From: Anaerolineae bacterium
GTDB taxonomy: Bacteria > Chloroflexota > Anaerolineae > Aggregatilineales > Phototrophicaceae
Direction of reading: 5' to 3'
Length of the DNA stretch: 64,000 nt
NCBI GenBank assembly: GCA_019912965.1
Contig: JAIOHM010000003.1
Coordinates: 1-64,000, forward strand
Shown here: positions 26,639-35,869 of the stretch, one piece after another
Layout of the letters: the number at the start of each line of letters is the position of its first letter
How positions within the stretch are numbered: position 1 is the first letter of the stretch
Position numbers and translations under genes: made by a program
Notes under the pieces: model-generated
Database searches by the model: none
Told to the model about the DNA's origin: nothing
The model's input: only the letters and a program-made list of their open reading frames with translations

Positions 26639-27904
26639 TTACTTGAAATTTAGTCGATATAAATAAGCATCACCCTCAAAAATGGCGCGGGTAGCCTGTG
26701 CTTCTGCTAATTCATCCGGCGTCAATAAACCATAGGCTTCACGGGCTGCGGCGGCCATCCGCAGCGACCCGGATATGACCGTCAGCGGTTCAGGTGCGGT
26801 CAAACTTTGCTGCAATGCGGCAGATAAATCCGGCACGATTTCAACATTGGCCTGTTGCAATTCCGCTTGTTGACGCAGCGCATCCGTCGGCAGGGCGCGG
26901 TGTCCGGGCGCGGTGGTCAGGATAATCCGAAAGCGCGGTGAATCGAATAAGCGTAAATAATCCCGCACGGATTTATCGCGCAGCATTCCGACCACCAGAC
27001 ATACAAGCCTATCACCCGCTAACTGGTCGATGTAGCTTCGCAGCCGCCGCCCCGCCAGTACGGTATGCCCGCCGTCAATCACAATCATGCGTCCATTCAG
27101 GCTGATGGTTTCCAATCGTCCGGGCAGCTTTGGCGCATCGGGTTGATAGGGCGTTCCAGCCAATCCCAACATCTGACGCGCTGCGCCGGGAATGTCATCG
27201 GTAAAAATCAGCTTTGCGTTCTTCAAATCGGCTTCCTGCTCCAAAACTTCCGCCACGATGGGATGCTGCACGGCTGAAATAACCTGCCCATTCGGCTGGA
27301 TAATCCCGGCTTTGTGATAGGCGATGGTTTGCAGCGAACCGCCCAACATAGCCACATGCTCCATCTCAATCGGCGTTATCACAGCCAGCGCATTCTGTAC
27401 GACGTTCACCGCGTCCCACCGTCCGCCGATGCCGACTTCCAACACGGCCATCTGTACACCGCGTTCGGCAAACCACCAGAATGCGAGTGCTGTTGCTCGT
27501 TCAAACGTGCTGTAAGCCCATTTTGTTCGATTTTCAGCCACCAGGATGATGTCCATCCCGGCGCAAAATTCAGCTTGCGTTATCATCGCGCCATCGATGC
27601 GAAAACGTTCCCGGAAGCTGTGGAGATGCGGGCCAGTGTATAGACCTGTGCTAAGTGCTAAGTGCGAGGTACGAGGTGATGAGTTGGATAGCGATTCGGC
27701 TTTTGGCTGATAGCTAACAACTGACAACTGATGACTGGTCGTGCCTTTGCCGACCGAGCCTCCAACCACGATAGATTGAAAACGGGTTTGGGGATTGCCC
27801 AATTCGCGCAGCAAATGGCGCATCGGTTCGAGCGAACGCGGCATGTCGGCGGCGTGGATGGGGCGGGCGATGGCTTGTAGCGCGTTGAAATAAGGAGTCG
27901 TCAA
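26639..27904 (-). CDS. folC: FolC-like Mur ligase with repeat-derived insert
   Basis: The 421-aa protein matches folylpolyglutamate/dihydrofolate synthase, which adds glutamates to folates. Seen: P-loop GGSVGKGTT (48-56), YTGPHLHSFRERF, the TALAFWWFAERGV helix, VLEVGIGGRWDAVNV, ITPIEMEH, the active-site Lys in HKAGII, and a degenerate DGGHTVLAG in place of DGAHNP. Residues 57-85 (from SHQLSVVSYQPKAE) are not FolC-like: they are the translation of a heptamer-type repeat and sit where the helix after the P-loop should be. The start is a TTG overlapping the HAD stop (TTGA). Activity is doubtful unless the insert is tolerated. Confidence 0.75.
   Translation of the reverse strand: MTTPYFNALQAIARPIHAADMPRSLEPMRHLLRELGNPQTRFQSIVVGGSVGKGTTSHQLSVVSYQPKAESLSNSSPRTSHLALSTGLYTGPHLHSFRERFRIDGAMITQAEFCAGMDIILVAENRTKWAYSTFERATALAFWWFAERGVQMAVLEVGIGGRWDAVNVVQNALAVITPIEMEHVAMLGGSLQTIAYHKAGIIQPNGQVISAVQHPIVAEVLEQEADLKNAKLIFTDDIPGAARQMLGLAGTPYQPDAPKLPGRLETISLNGRMIVIDGGHTVLAGRRLRSYIDQLAGDRLVCLVVGMLRDKSVRDYLRLFDSPRFRIILTTAPGHRALPTDALRQQAELQQANVEIVPDLSAALQQSLTAPEPLTVISGSLRMAAAAREAYGLLTPDELAEAQATRAIFEGDAYLYRLNFK
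27649..27736. repeat. Heptamer-type repeat inside folC-like gene
   Basis: Two blocks are visible: GTGCTAAGTGCTAAGTGCGAGGTACGAGG and CTAACAACTGACAACTGATGACTGG. The second shares its words with the intergenic repeats at 12.86, 45.5 and 45.65 kb. The insert keeps the reading frame open and encodes about 29 residues. Confidence 0.8.
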
Positions 27905-28662
27905 TCCGAAAATCCCAGAACAGCCTGCTCCAGTCGGCGCACAACGGCGGGCAGTTCTTGTAATGACTGGATAATGGCATCGGCCTGCACAGCTTGATTA
28001 TCCGCATAGGGATAGAGCAGCGCACGGGCGAAGGGGTCTTTCGCGGCTAAACGCGAATCGAGATTCGGGCGCTTCCATACCGTCTTAAAGCCATGTCCGG
28101 CGGGGTACTGCACATCATCATCGTACATATCCCCAACCATAATTTGCAACCGGGTACGGTCAGGCCAATCCCCGAAAAATGCGCGGTGTTTTTTCAAGGC
28201 GTGGTGGGTATCCGGCGTCAGCGCAGCGGCAAACAGCGGCATAAGACCGAGCGCAGCCAGCACCGGAATCTGATATTTTGCCAAGCCTTTGGTCGCCACG
28301 ACTAACGCGCGGTGTCGGGCATTGAGTTCGCGCAGCACATCCGCGCCGTTATCGAGGATGGATGAAATGGCGACGTTTTCGCGCACAAGCGACTCAACAT
28401 GCGCTTCTAACGATATCCCCAAACGCGCGGCAATAGTCTGGGTGATGTCGTCCCAATCCATCGACAGCACCGGAGAACTGGACTCGTCACGCTGGCGCGC
28501 CGCACTTTCCGCCACCAGCAGCTTGAAGATTTCGCCTTCATCGAGGCCGGATTTTGCAGCGATTTCGCCTAATACCACCGGCCACACCGCACGGTCAAAG
28601 GGATTGACCATAAGCGTGCCATCCAGATCGAAGAAGATTACGGTTTGTTTAGCTTGAGTCAT
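27901..28662 (-). CDS. HAD-family hydrolase
   Basis: A 253-aa phosphatase-like protein of the haloacid dehalogenase superfamily. Motif I is FFDLDGTL with both Asp residues, motif II is LVVATKG (Thr), the Lys motif lies around HHALKKHRAFFG, and motif III is MVGDMYDDDV. The helical cap between residues 20 and 100 fits the C1 type. The substrate is not predictable. It is translationally coupled to the folC-like gene (stop TGA overlaps the TTG start), so a role in nucleotide or folate phosphate turnover is possible. Confidence 0.85.
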   Translation of the reverse strand: MTQAKQTVIFFDLDGTLMVNPFDRAVWPVVLGEIAAKSGLDEGEIFKLLVAESAARQRDESSSPVLSMDWDDITQTIAARLGISLEAHVESLVRENVAISSILDNGADVLRELNARHRALVVATKGLAKYQIPVLAALGLMPLFAAALTPDTHHALKKHRAFFGDWPDRTRLQIMVGDMYDDDVQYPAGHGFKTVWKRPNLDSRLAAKDPFARALLYPYADNQAVQADAIIQSLQELPAVVRRLEQAVLGFSD

Positions 28663-28706
28663 AGAATTTCAGTATAACACAGGACTGAATGGGCAAAGTA
28701 TAAATC

Positions 28707-28736
28707 CTGTCCGGCACAGGGAAGTGTACCGGACAG
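28707..28736. terminator. Hairpin after P450 gene
   Basis: Stem CTGTCCGG/CCGGACAG with a 14-nt loop, 15 bp past the P450 stop on the minus strand. The minus-strand side lacks a T-tract, so this may be a transcript-end or processing structure. Confidence 0.4.
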
Positions 28737-28750
28737 TAAAAAGTAGAGGA

Positions 28751-30124
28751 TTAGCTGTGGCGCTGACCGCCGAAGCGCATTTTGAACTTTGACCCCGGAT
28801 TCGGCAGGGGCATGGTGTGGACGCGCACTTTGTAATCCGGCGATTCGAGCGCGAACTGCCCGTAGTACAGCAGCGCGGCCATCGTTACTAACATTTGAAC
28901 TTCCGCCAAACCCGCGCCGAGGCAGGTGTGCGCGCCCAACGAGAACGGCGCATACACATTCGGTATGCGGGATTTCGCAGTTTCGCCCAAATGACGGGTG
29001 ACATCAAATTTATAGGGATCGGGGTAGTATTCCGGCAGGAAGTGAGTCACCGTTTGGGCGATCATCACTTCAGTGCCGATTGAGAATTCGTAGCCGCCAA
29101 ACTCAAAGGATTCAACGACCTGGCGCGGCGTGAAGGGCGTCGCCGGATAATAACGCAGCGTTTCGATTGCAGCGGCGTGCAGCACAGGCATCTGCTGGAA
29201 ATCTTGTGCTGTAATCGAGCCTTTGGCAAATACCGCGTTGACTTCCGCCATCACCTGTTCCAGCACATCAGGATGTTTATGCAGCGTGTACATGAAGAAG
29301 CTGATGGTGCTGGCAACCGTATCCATCCCGGCAAAGAACGGCCCAACTGCCATCGCCAGCAAATCGTCTTCGGTGAACGGCTGGTCATCCGGGCGAACAC
29401 CCGCGATCACATCGTCAATCAGGTTAGGTTCGCGTCCGGTGGATTCCGGCGGATTCTGGCGATGATAATCCAGCAGTTTGCCGCCGAACTCCATCACCCG
29501 CCCTTTGGCACGGCGAAAACGCGGCGTCTTGAGCATTACACCCGGCCACACCTTGACCGCCGTCACGTTGAGCATGGTGTTCAGGTAAAAGAAAATGTCG
29601 TCATAATACTCGCCGGGGCGGAATCCAGTGGACATCACGCCAAGCTGATCGACGACAATCCGGCGCAGGGTGTTGAAAATCGGGAGCATTTCCCCCGGCT
29701 GCCATTCCGCGACGGCTTCGCGGACGATCTGTACCATGGTATCCAGATGCGGCAGCGCGGCTGAACGGGCAAAACCCCGCCGCATCAGTTTTCGCATGTG
29801 ACGATGTGGCGCGCCATCCAGCAGCACCAGCATCACATCGGTATTAAAGGCATCTGCCATGCCGCCAAAGAGCGACTTGCTGCTAAAAACCTGCTCACCT
29901 TCCTGCGCCAGAAACTTATTGGCTTCTAGCCCGGCCATAATCGTGTAATCCCGAAAGGCCATTTGTATCCGAAAGGTCGATCCATACTGATGATACTGGT
30001 CAACGAGGAACTTCAGGGGATCGTAAAGCATGTTCAAACTGTTTCCGAGTACTGGCAGACCCGGAACCGCTGGTGGACGTTGACGCAGCAAATACAGCGG
30101 CTTCTCCGGTTTGGAAGTCTCCAA
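28751..30124 (-). CDS. Cytochrome P450
   Basis: A 457-aa soluble P450 monooxygenase. The I-helix motif is AGMDTVAST (the usual Thr of AGxDTT is Val, with Ser/Thr close by), the K-helix ExxR is ETLRYYP, and the heme loop is FSLGAHTCLGAG with the axial Cys. The N-terminus has the PPAVPGLPVLGN hinge of class II-like enzymes but no membrane anchor. The substrate is unknown; an acyl-CoA ligase and a Rieske oxygenase within 6 kb hint at oxidation of a hydrophobic compound such as a fatty acid, terpenoid or sterol. The start is a TTG with AAGGAG ten bases before it. No ferredoxin gene is adjacent. Confidence 0.92.
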   Translation of the reverse strand: METSKPEKPLYLLRQRPPAVPGLPVLGNSLNMLYDPLKFLVDQYHQYGSTFRIQMAFRDYTIMAGLEANKFLAQEGEQVFSSKSLFGGMADAFNTDVMLVLLDGAPHRHMRKLMRRGFARSAALPHLDTMVQIVREAVAEWQPGEMLPIFNTLRRIVVDQLGVMSTGFRPGEYYDDIFFYLNTMLNVTAVKVWPGVMLKTPRFRRAKGRVMEFGGKLLDYHRQNPPESTGREPNLIDDVIAGVRPDDQPFTEDDLLAMAVGPFFAGMDTVASTISFFMYTLHKHPDVLEQVMAEVNAVFAKGSITAQDFQQMPVLHAAAIETLRYYPATPFTPRQVVESFEFGGYEFSIGTEVMIAQTVTHFLPEYYPDPYKFDVTRHLGETAKSRIPNVYAPFSLGAHTCLGAGLAEVQMLVTMAALLYYGQFALESPDYKVRVHTMPLPNPGSKFKMRFGGQRHS

Positions 30125-30165
30125 AGTGAAAATTCTCCTTATATGAAGTTGTCGGTTATGGAACG

Positions 30166-30561
30166 TTAGCTATTGAGGTTGGCCTCGACGTAATCTTTGA
30201 TGTTGAAGTCGCGCTCTGCGAGGAACTCGATGGTTTCCTCCAGCGTGTTCTTGTATACAAAGGATACACCCACAATGCGCGCAAAAATAGATAAGAGTAG
30301 TCCGCCGATGCGGTCATTGCCGAGGATAACAATCCAACCGGTATTCGACGCCCGTTTGAAGGATAACGAAGCATACTCGCGGATTGAACCGCCCATTCCA
30401 CCTTCGGATGAGTCAATAATCAGGTGGACAAGATGCGGAATCGAGGCAATCATATCGTGCGCTGTAAGGGCAATTTCGTTCACTTCTGACGGGAAAATTT
30501 TGCCGTCGAGTCGCACGTAAATCAAACATTCGGGGACATGCCAAGCAATTTGATAAGGCAT
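30166..30561 (-). CDS. STAS/SpoIIAA-like small protein
   Basis: A 131-aa alpha/beta protein. The layout (YVRLDGKIFPSEV, then HLVHLIIDSSEGG, then WIVILGNDRIGGLL) resembles the SpoIIAA-like/STAS fold of short regulators, though no conserved phosphorylatable Ser is obvious. A GGAAGAG site precedes the ATG. The P450 gene follows after 41 bp and may be co-transcribed. It could be a regulator or a fold-only relative; the assignment is tentative. Confidence 0.6.
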   Translation of the reverse strand: MPYQIAWHVPECLIYVRLDGKIFPSEVNEIALTAHDMIASIPHLVHLIIDSSEGGMGGSIREYASLSFKRASNTGWIVILGNDRIGGLLLSIFARIVGVSFVYKNTLEETIEFLAERDFNIKDYVEANLNS

Positions 30562-30734
30562 TGTAAGTCTCTTCCAAGATCAACTGTGTAACATATCGTA
30601 AGCTAAAAAACTTTGAGAACAATTAAAAATGTGAGGTCAAAAATGAATAATTCCCGAAGAAATATTGGTCAATGGGTGGATAACAGGCAGCGGCTATAAT
30701 AAGCAAAAACAGCTTTATTGAAAGGAAACCCGCC

Positions 30735-32495
30735 GTGTCCGACGGTTTAGACGAACTGACGTTGAGCAAAATCCGCGAGGCGCATGTGGTCAACGGCATC
30801 CCCGGCGACCGTTATAGAGTGCCATATGGGAACTTCCGGCAAATGCTCTCGCTCCATGCCAAAGCCTCGCCGGAAAAAATCTTCCTGATTCACTATGATG
30901 CTGACGGAAACCGCGAAGAACTGAGCTATGCCGAAATCAATGCCCGCGTTCATCAGACAGCGCATCTGCTGCATGAACTCGGCGTTCGGCGTGGCGACCG
31001 GGTGGCAACTATCGGTTACAACCACAGCGATATGGTCATTATCTACTTCGCCTGTTGGGTGTTGGGCGCGGCTGTTGCGCCGCAAAATGTGACCGAAGAT
31101 GACCGCCGGATTGCCTTCATCCTACGCAACAGCGAGGCGGTGGTGTGCCTCGTGCGCGAAGAATATCTGGAACGCGCTGAAAATATTATTCACGGCACAG
31201 ATGACGGAATGGGGGCAGAAAATATTCAGCATATTGTACAGGTGGGCGGCGCGGCCCGGCCTGAATACATGCACTTTCATGAGATGGTACGTAACCTGCC
31301 CAACACCTTTTTCGGCGATGACCCCGAACCGACGCTTGAAGATGAAGCCTTATTAGTCTATACCAGCGGCACGACGGGCGCACCCAAAGGCGTCGTGCTG
31401 ACGCAGTACAATCTGCTGGCAGATGCTCAAGGAATCGCGCAGTGGCAGGGCATTACGGGCAATCAACGGCTGATGTGTGTGCTGCCGATTCATCATGTCA
31501 ACGGGATCGTCGTCACACTGATAACGCCGTTATTCGTTGGCGGCTCAACTGTACTCAATCGCGCTTTCTCATCCAGCACATTCTGGCGGCGGATTTGTGC
31601 CGAGCGGGTGCAGATCGTGAGTGTTGTGCCGACGCTGCTGCAATTCTGCCTCGATTATGCGGATACCCAAACCGCCAAAGGCGAACCGATTTGGGGCGAC
31701 GGACTGCATCAACAGGATTTGCGCGGCTTCCGACATTTGGTATGCGGCGCGGGAACGCTGTCGATGGCGCTGGTGAAAAACTTCGAGGAACGATTCGGCG
31801 TCCCGGTGCTGCATGGCTATGGCCTGAGCGAAACCACCTGTTATAGCTGCTTCCTGCCGATTAATCTGGATTGGGACGCACACAAACACTGGCTGTTGGA
31901 CTTCGGTTATCCGAGCATTGGCTGCCCGATTGAACCCAACGAGATGGCGATTTTTTCGGCGGATGGGAATGGGCAGCAGTTAGGCGCAGGCGAACGCGGC
32001 GAAATCTGCGCGCGCGGGCATAACGTGATGAAGCATTACTTCAAACGCCCGGATGCCAACGCGGAAACTTTCAAGTTTGGCTGGTTTCGGACGGGTGACG
32101 AAGGCTTTTACGAAGTCGATTCACAGGGACGCCACTATTTTTTCATCACGGGGCGCATCAAGGAACTTATCAATCGCGGCGGTGTGAAGTATTCCCCCTT
32201 TGAAGTGGAGGAGATTTTGCTGGAAATCCCCGGCGTCAAGGTTGGGCTGGCGATTGCCTTTCAGAATGACTACTATGGCGAGGAAGTCGGCGCATACATC
32301 GTGCCGCAGGAGGGCGCTCAACTCACCGCCGAGCAGATCATCGCCCACTGCCGCCAACGAATGCCCTTCGAGAAAAGTCCAAAAGTGGTGGTCTTTGGCA
32401 CAGAAATCCCGGTAACAACAACCGGGAAATATCAACGTCTGAAACTGCAAGATTTGTTTGCCCAATGGTCGCAAACACAGTTCAAAAAAGGTTGA
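30735..32495 (+). CDS. AMP-forming acyl-CoA synthetase/ligase
   Basis: A 586-aa member of the ANL superfamily that activates a carboxylic acid to an acyl-adenylate and then a CoA thioester. The P-loop is YTSGTTGAPKGVVLT, A5 is GYGLSETT, A7 is FRTGDEGF, A8 is GRIKELINRGG, and the catalytic Lys lies in TTGKYQRLK. The GTG start is preceded by AAAGGAAA. A secreted propeller gene follows after 3 bp. With the nearby P450 and Rieske oxygenase it may belong to fatty-acid, terpenoid or aromatic-acid metabolism. The substrate cannot be read from the sequence. Confidence 0.93.
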   Translation: MSDGLDELTLSKIREAHVVNGIPGDRYRVPYGNFRQMLSLHAKASPEKIFLIHYDADGNREELSYAEINARVHQTAHLLHELGVRRGDRVATIGYNHSDMVIIYFACWVLGAAVAPQNVTEDDRRIAFILRNSEAVVCLVREEYLERAENIIHGTDDGMGAENIQHIVQVGGAARPEYMHFHEMVRNLPNTFFGDDPEPTLEDEALLVYTSGTTGAPKGVVLTQYNLLADAQGIAQWQGITGNQRLMCVLPIHHVNGIVVTLITPLFVGGSTVLNRAFSSSTFWRRICAERVQIVSVVPTLLQFCLDYADTQTAKGEPIWGDGLHQQDLRGFRHLVCGAGTLSMALVKNFEERFGVPVLHGYGLSETTCYSCFLPINLDWDAHKHWLLDFGYPSIGCPIEPNEMAIFSADGNGQQLGAGERGEICARGHNVMKHYFKRPDANAETFKFGWFRTGDEGFYEVDSQGRHYFFITGRIKELINRGGVKYSPFEVEEILLEIPGVKVGLAIAFQNDYYGEEVGAYIVPQEGAQLTAEQIIAHCRQRMPFEKSPKVVVFGTEIPVTTTGKYQRLKLQDLFAQWSQTQFKKG

Positions 32496-32498
32496 ACA

Positions 32499-33593
32499 AT
32501 GACGAATAAATGGCTGTTTGGTCTATGCCTGTTTGCCTTCTTATATGCAGTTCATCCGCTGAGTGCCGCCGATTGTGCCATCGAACAACTGACAGAAGGC
32601 GCAACCTACGGAACGCCCCAACTTGATAATCATTGGCTCATGTGGTCAGGTTATGAGGAGACACAAGGCGCAGTGATAACTCCGCTTTGGCTTTATGATC
32701 TGAACGCGGATGATGAAGCCCGCCGCCTGACCGAGGAACTGACCATCCACACCTTTCCCCAAATCAGCGGCAATGCGGTTATCTGGTTGAGTGGTGAGGA
32801 TTTAGAACGCGAACTTTTCTTGTACGAAATCGATACCGCCCAAACAACCCAACTCACCACCAATCAGCTATATGAATCCGACCCACAAATCCATAATGGG
32901 CAGGTGGTCTGGGCGGCCGACGAAACGGGAGAAGGTGTTCTCTACACGGGCGAAATATTTCTCTACGACCACGCAGCAGGCACGATAACCCAGATAACCG
33001 ACACCAATGAAGGGAACTTCAGCCCACAAATTTACAATGGGCGCATCGTTTGGGTCGGCACGGAAATGGGTCAGCCCTACATAATGCTCTACGACGGTGG
33101 AATTATCACCCAAATCAGCGATGACGCCTCTATTTCTTCCAACCCACAGATCAATGATCGCTGGATTGTTTGGATGGCGGAAACCGATGGTAATCCCGAT
33201 AGGATTATGCTTTACGATTTGGAATCTCGTGCCATAACCCAGCTTGGGGAAGGTGTCCGTTTCCCGCCCGATTTATCCGCCGAAGGTATGGTCTGGGCGA
33301 CCCATGACGGCGATAACCGCGATATTTTCTGGTATGACGGGGACACCATTCACCCTATTACCGCAGATGATGAGGATGATTCTGCGCCATCCCTCAGCGG
33401 TGATGAAATCGTTTGGTCACGGTCAGTTGACGGGGAAACCAATATTTTCCATTATCAAATCAGCACCGCGACTCTCTCGCAGCTTACGACCACCGACTAC
33501 AATTACACGCCAACCATCGAGGACGGGAATGTTGTATGGACAGGTAATGCAGATATACATGGCGGCGATATTTTTCTGTATCGCTGTCGGTAG
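32499..33593 (+). CDS. Secreted TolB-like beta-propeller
   Basis: A 364-aa protein with a signal peptide (WLFGLCLFAFLYAVHPLSA) and about seven similar blades. Each blade has a NxxIVWMAE/GQVVWAAD strand and an IFLYDHAAGTITQIT strand, typical of TolB-like propellers. The single Cys pair (near residues 26 and 363) could close the ring by a disulfide. It lies 3 bp after the acyl-CoA ligase, probably one transcript, though the functional link is unclear. Its stop is immediately adjacent to that of the convergent Rieske gene. Confidence 0.82.
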   Translation: MTNKWLFGLCLFAFLYAVHPLSAADCAIEQLTEGATYGTPQLDNHWLMWSGYEETQGAVITPLWLYDLNADDEARRLTEELTIHTFPQISGNAVIWLSGEDLERELFLYEIDTAQTTQLTTNQLYESDPQIHNGQVVWAADETGEGVLYTGEIFLYDHAAGTITQITDTNEGNFSPQIYNGRIVWVGTEMGQPYIMLYDGGIITQISDDASISSNPQINDRWIVWMAETDGNPDRIMLYDLESRAITQLGEGVRFPPDLSAEGMVWATHDGDNRDIFWYDGDTIHPITADDEDDSAPSLSGDEIVWSRSVDGETNIFHYQISTATLSQLTTTDYNYTPTIEDGNVVWTGNADIHGGDIFLYRCR

Positions 33594-34655
33594 CTAAAAA
33601 GACGTAGCCGGATTGCCACAGTAAAACTGTTTGACCCACTGACGATAGCGCCCAACCGGGCCATCGCCTTCTGCCAAAATCGGCGGCGCAAAATACACCT
33701 TGTGCTGCCAGATTTCAAAATCCTGCTGGACATCATGGGCTAATCCGTCCAGCACATAAGGCGGAATCATCCGGTTCAAAATCGGCAGAATGAGTGGTTT
33801 AGGCAGGAAACCCAGTGCGCTGTGAATCTTACCCGGTTGAGTCACCTTGCGGGCACTGACGGCTACCCGCAGGGTGATGCGCTCCGCATCAATCGGTGTC
33901 GGCAGGACGAACAACCGTGCCTCGATGTTAAAGCGCGGAATTTTAACCTCCACCAGTGAGTACCCAAGTCCATGCACATGAATCTCAAATTCAGAGCGAA
34001 TGCCGCCCATCAATTGCCCCGCTAAACCCGCGCCCCGCCGCATGGCATAGCTTACATTCAGGTATGGGCCGGTGGTGTTCAGATCACTTAACATCTCCAC
34101 GTCATCATATTTATGGACAATCGCCAGATGCCCAATATCGACGCTGTTTTCAGTGGTTTCCTGGGGATGGCTGGTCAAATCCCACTGACGGTTAATCAGG
34201 GGATGGTAATCGCCCGTATCCAAATCGGGTATTTCCCATTCCGGCGGCGCGCCTTCGACATGATGCCAGACCAGCAGCAGACCATTTTTCTCGCGCGAAG
34301 GCCATGCACTAATGATCGCTTTGGGCGGCGGTTTGGTGCCATACCCCGTCGAAACACAAATGCCTTCGGTATCAAAGCAAAAGTAGTGGAACGGACAGCG
34401 AATGGTTTCGCCTTCAACCGTGCTGTCGTATCCCAGATGTGCGCCGAGGTGCGGGCAGTAGGCGTCAATCACACTGACCACACCGGACTGCGTGCGGAAG
34501 GCCACAATCTCCTGTCCCATAAAATGACGGCGCACCACCCCACCGCGCGGCAGTTCAGAGGCCAACGCAATCGCGTACCAACCATTAGGATAAGCGGGCA
34601 GACCTTTGCGGGAGATGGGATGCAGTTCGGGTCGATCTAGCGCAAGCGTGGTCAT
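33594..34655 (-). CDS. Rieske non-heme iron oxygenase
   Basis: A 353-aa oxygenase of the single-component-alpha type. The Rieske cluster motif CPHLGAHL...CPFHYFCF is present (Cys-His and Cys-His ligands), and the mononuclear iron site reads ENSVDIGHLAIVHKY with Asp and two His. The overall plan resembles 3-ketosteroid 9-alpha-hydroxylase (KshA) and cholesterol 7-desaturase-like enzymes, so a sterol or other polycyclic substrate is plausible but unproven. It needs a reductase that is not encoded nearby. A GGGAATTATAC stretch precedes the ATG. Confidence 0.9.
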   Translation of the reverse strand: MTTLALDRPELHPISRKGLPAYPNGWYAIALASELPRGGVVRRHFMGQEIVAFRTQSGVVSVIDAYCPHLGAHLGYDSTVEGETIRCPFHYFCFDTEGICVSTGYGTKPPPKAIISAWPSREKNGLLLVWHHVEGAPPEWEIPDLDTGDYHPLINRQWDLTSHPQETTENSVDIGHLAIVHKYDDVEMLSDLNTTGPYLNVSYAMRRGAGLAGQLMGGIRSEFEIHVHGLGYSLVEVKIPRFNIEARLFVLPTPIDAERITLRVAVSARKVTQPGKIHSALGFLPKPLILPILNRMIPPYVLDGLAHDVQQDFEIWQHKVYFAPPILAEGDGPVGRYRQWVKQFYCGNPATSF

Positions 34656-34730
34656 GTATAATTCCCGGTCATCAACACCTTTTGCTTGCAGTTATTATAT
34701 TCAGAAATTATGGGGAGGGTAAAATAATTG

Positions 34731-35417
34731 ATGGATTATGATGAAGTTCTCGCCACATTAAAAGCGCAGGCTAACCCGACCAATGTCGCCGGAATGAACC
34801 GCTTTGGCATCCGTCCACAAACAACGGTCTATGGCATTTCGGTGGTGGAACTGCGGAAGTTCGCCAAAACCATCGGAAAAAATCACGCGCTGGCTTTGCA
34901 GCTTTGGAACTCCGGGGTTCATGAAGCCCGCATCATCGCCACCGTGATTGCTGATCCTAAACAAGTGACCGAAGCGCAGATGGGCGAGTGGGTGCAGAGT
35001 TTCGACTCGTGGGATATTTGCGACCAGTGCTGCCTCAATCTATTCAGAAAGACTGCTTTTGCTCATGCGAAAGCAATTGAGTGGAGCGCACAGGAAGCTG
35101 AGTTCGTCAAGCGGGCGGGGTTTACCATGATGGCAACCTTAGCGGTACACGACAAAAAAGCTGCCGATGATGTGCTGGCGGCTTACCTGACGATCATCGA
35201 ACGCGAAGCCGGGGATGAACGCAATTTCGTCAAAAAAGCGGTTAATTGGGCGCTGCGGCAGATTGGTAAACGGAACGCGAATCTAAACACACTGGCAATC
35301 CAGACCTCCGAACATATTCAGGGGCAGCACTCGAAGGCCGCGCGTTGGATTGCCAAAGATGCGCTGCGCGAACTTCAGAGCGAAGCGGTACAGAAAAAGA
35401 TTGGCGGTAAAGTGTGA
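34731..35417 (+). CDS. DNA alkylation repair protein (AlkD-like)
   Basis: A 228-aa helical protein of the AlkD/AlkC-like HEAT-repeat family, DNA glycosylases that remove cationic alkylated bases. Typical segments are WDICDQCCLNLFRKT and the C-terminal ERNFVKKAVNWALRQIGKRN. The ATG at 34731 with GGGAGGGT eleven bases upstream is preferred over the TTG one codon earlier. The next gene overlaps its stop, giving a two-gene operon with a membrane protein. Confidence 0.88.
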   Translation: MDYDEVLATLKAQANPTNVAGMNRFGIRPQTTVYGISVVELRKFAKTIGKNHALALQLWNSGVHEARIIATVIADPKQVTEAQMGEWVQSFDSWDICDQCCLNLFRKTAFAHAKAIEWSAQEAEFVKRAGFTMMATLAVHDKKAADDVLAAYLTIIEREAGDERNFVKKAVNWALRQIGKRNANLNTLAIQTSEHIQGQHSKAARWIAKDALRELQSEAVQKKIGGKV

Positions 35418-35869
35418 ACGACTTATTGATAACCATCCCCAAAATTTTGAGCATTTTCGCGCTGGCATGGTTCTCGTTCTGGCCTGCGATTCCGGCAGGT
35501 CTGGCGCTGGGTTTATCGCCACTGCTGGTGATCGCCACAACAACGCTGAGTTATGTTTCTGGCGTGGTGCTGGTGGCCTTGTTCGGTGGGCGTGTACGCG
35601 ATTGGGCGCTGCGACGTTTAGGGCGACAGACAGCCGGACAATCCGATACGTTAATCGCCCGAATCTGGCAACGGTTTGGCATCATTGGTTTGGGTTTAGC
35701 CGCTCCAATGACTGTAGGCGCACAAATTGGAGCGGCATTGGGCATTTCATTGAATGCCCCTTCCCGACGTTTGCTGCTATGGATGTCGTTGGGCGCGCTG
35801 GCATGGAGCATCGCCCTGACTTTAGCGGTGCTTTTAGGTGTGGTGGGGGCGCAGGCGATTGGCGGTTAG
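35414..35869 (+). CDS. Small integral membrane protein, possible export protein
   Basis: A 151-aa protein with four hydrophobic segments. It resembles the small multidrug export / DedA-like group (ALGLSPLLVIATTTLSYVSG, then QRFGIIGLGLAAPMTVGAQIG), but the assignment is loose. It begins with GTG overlapping the stop of the AlkD-like gene (GTGTGA). Its end overlaps the stop of the convergent HAD gene by four bases. Confidence 0.65.
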   Translation: MNDLLITIPKILSIFALAWFSFWPAIPAGLALGLSPLLVIATTTLSYVSGVVLVALFGGRVRDWALRRLGRQTAGQSDTLIARIWQRFGIIGLGLAAPMTVGAQIGAALGISLNAPSRRLLLWMSLGALAWSIALTLAVLLGVVGAQAIGG

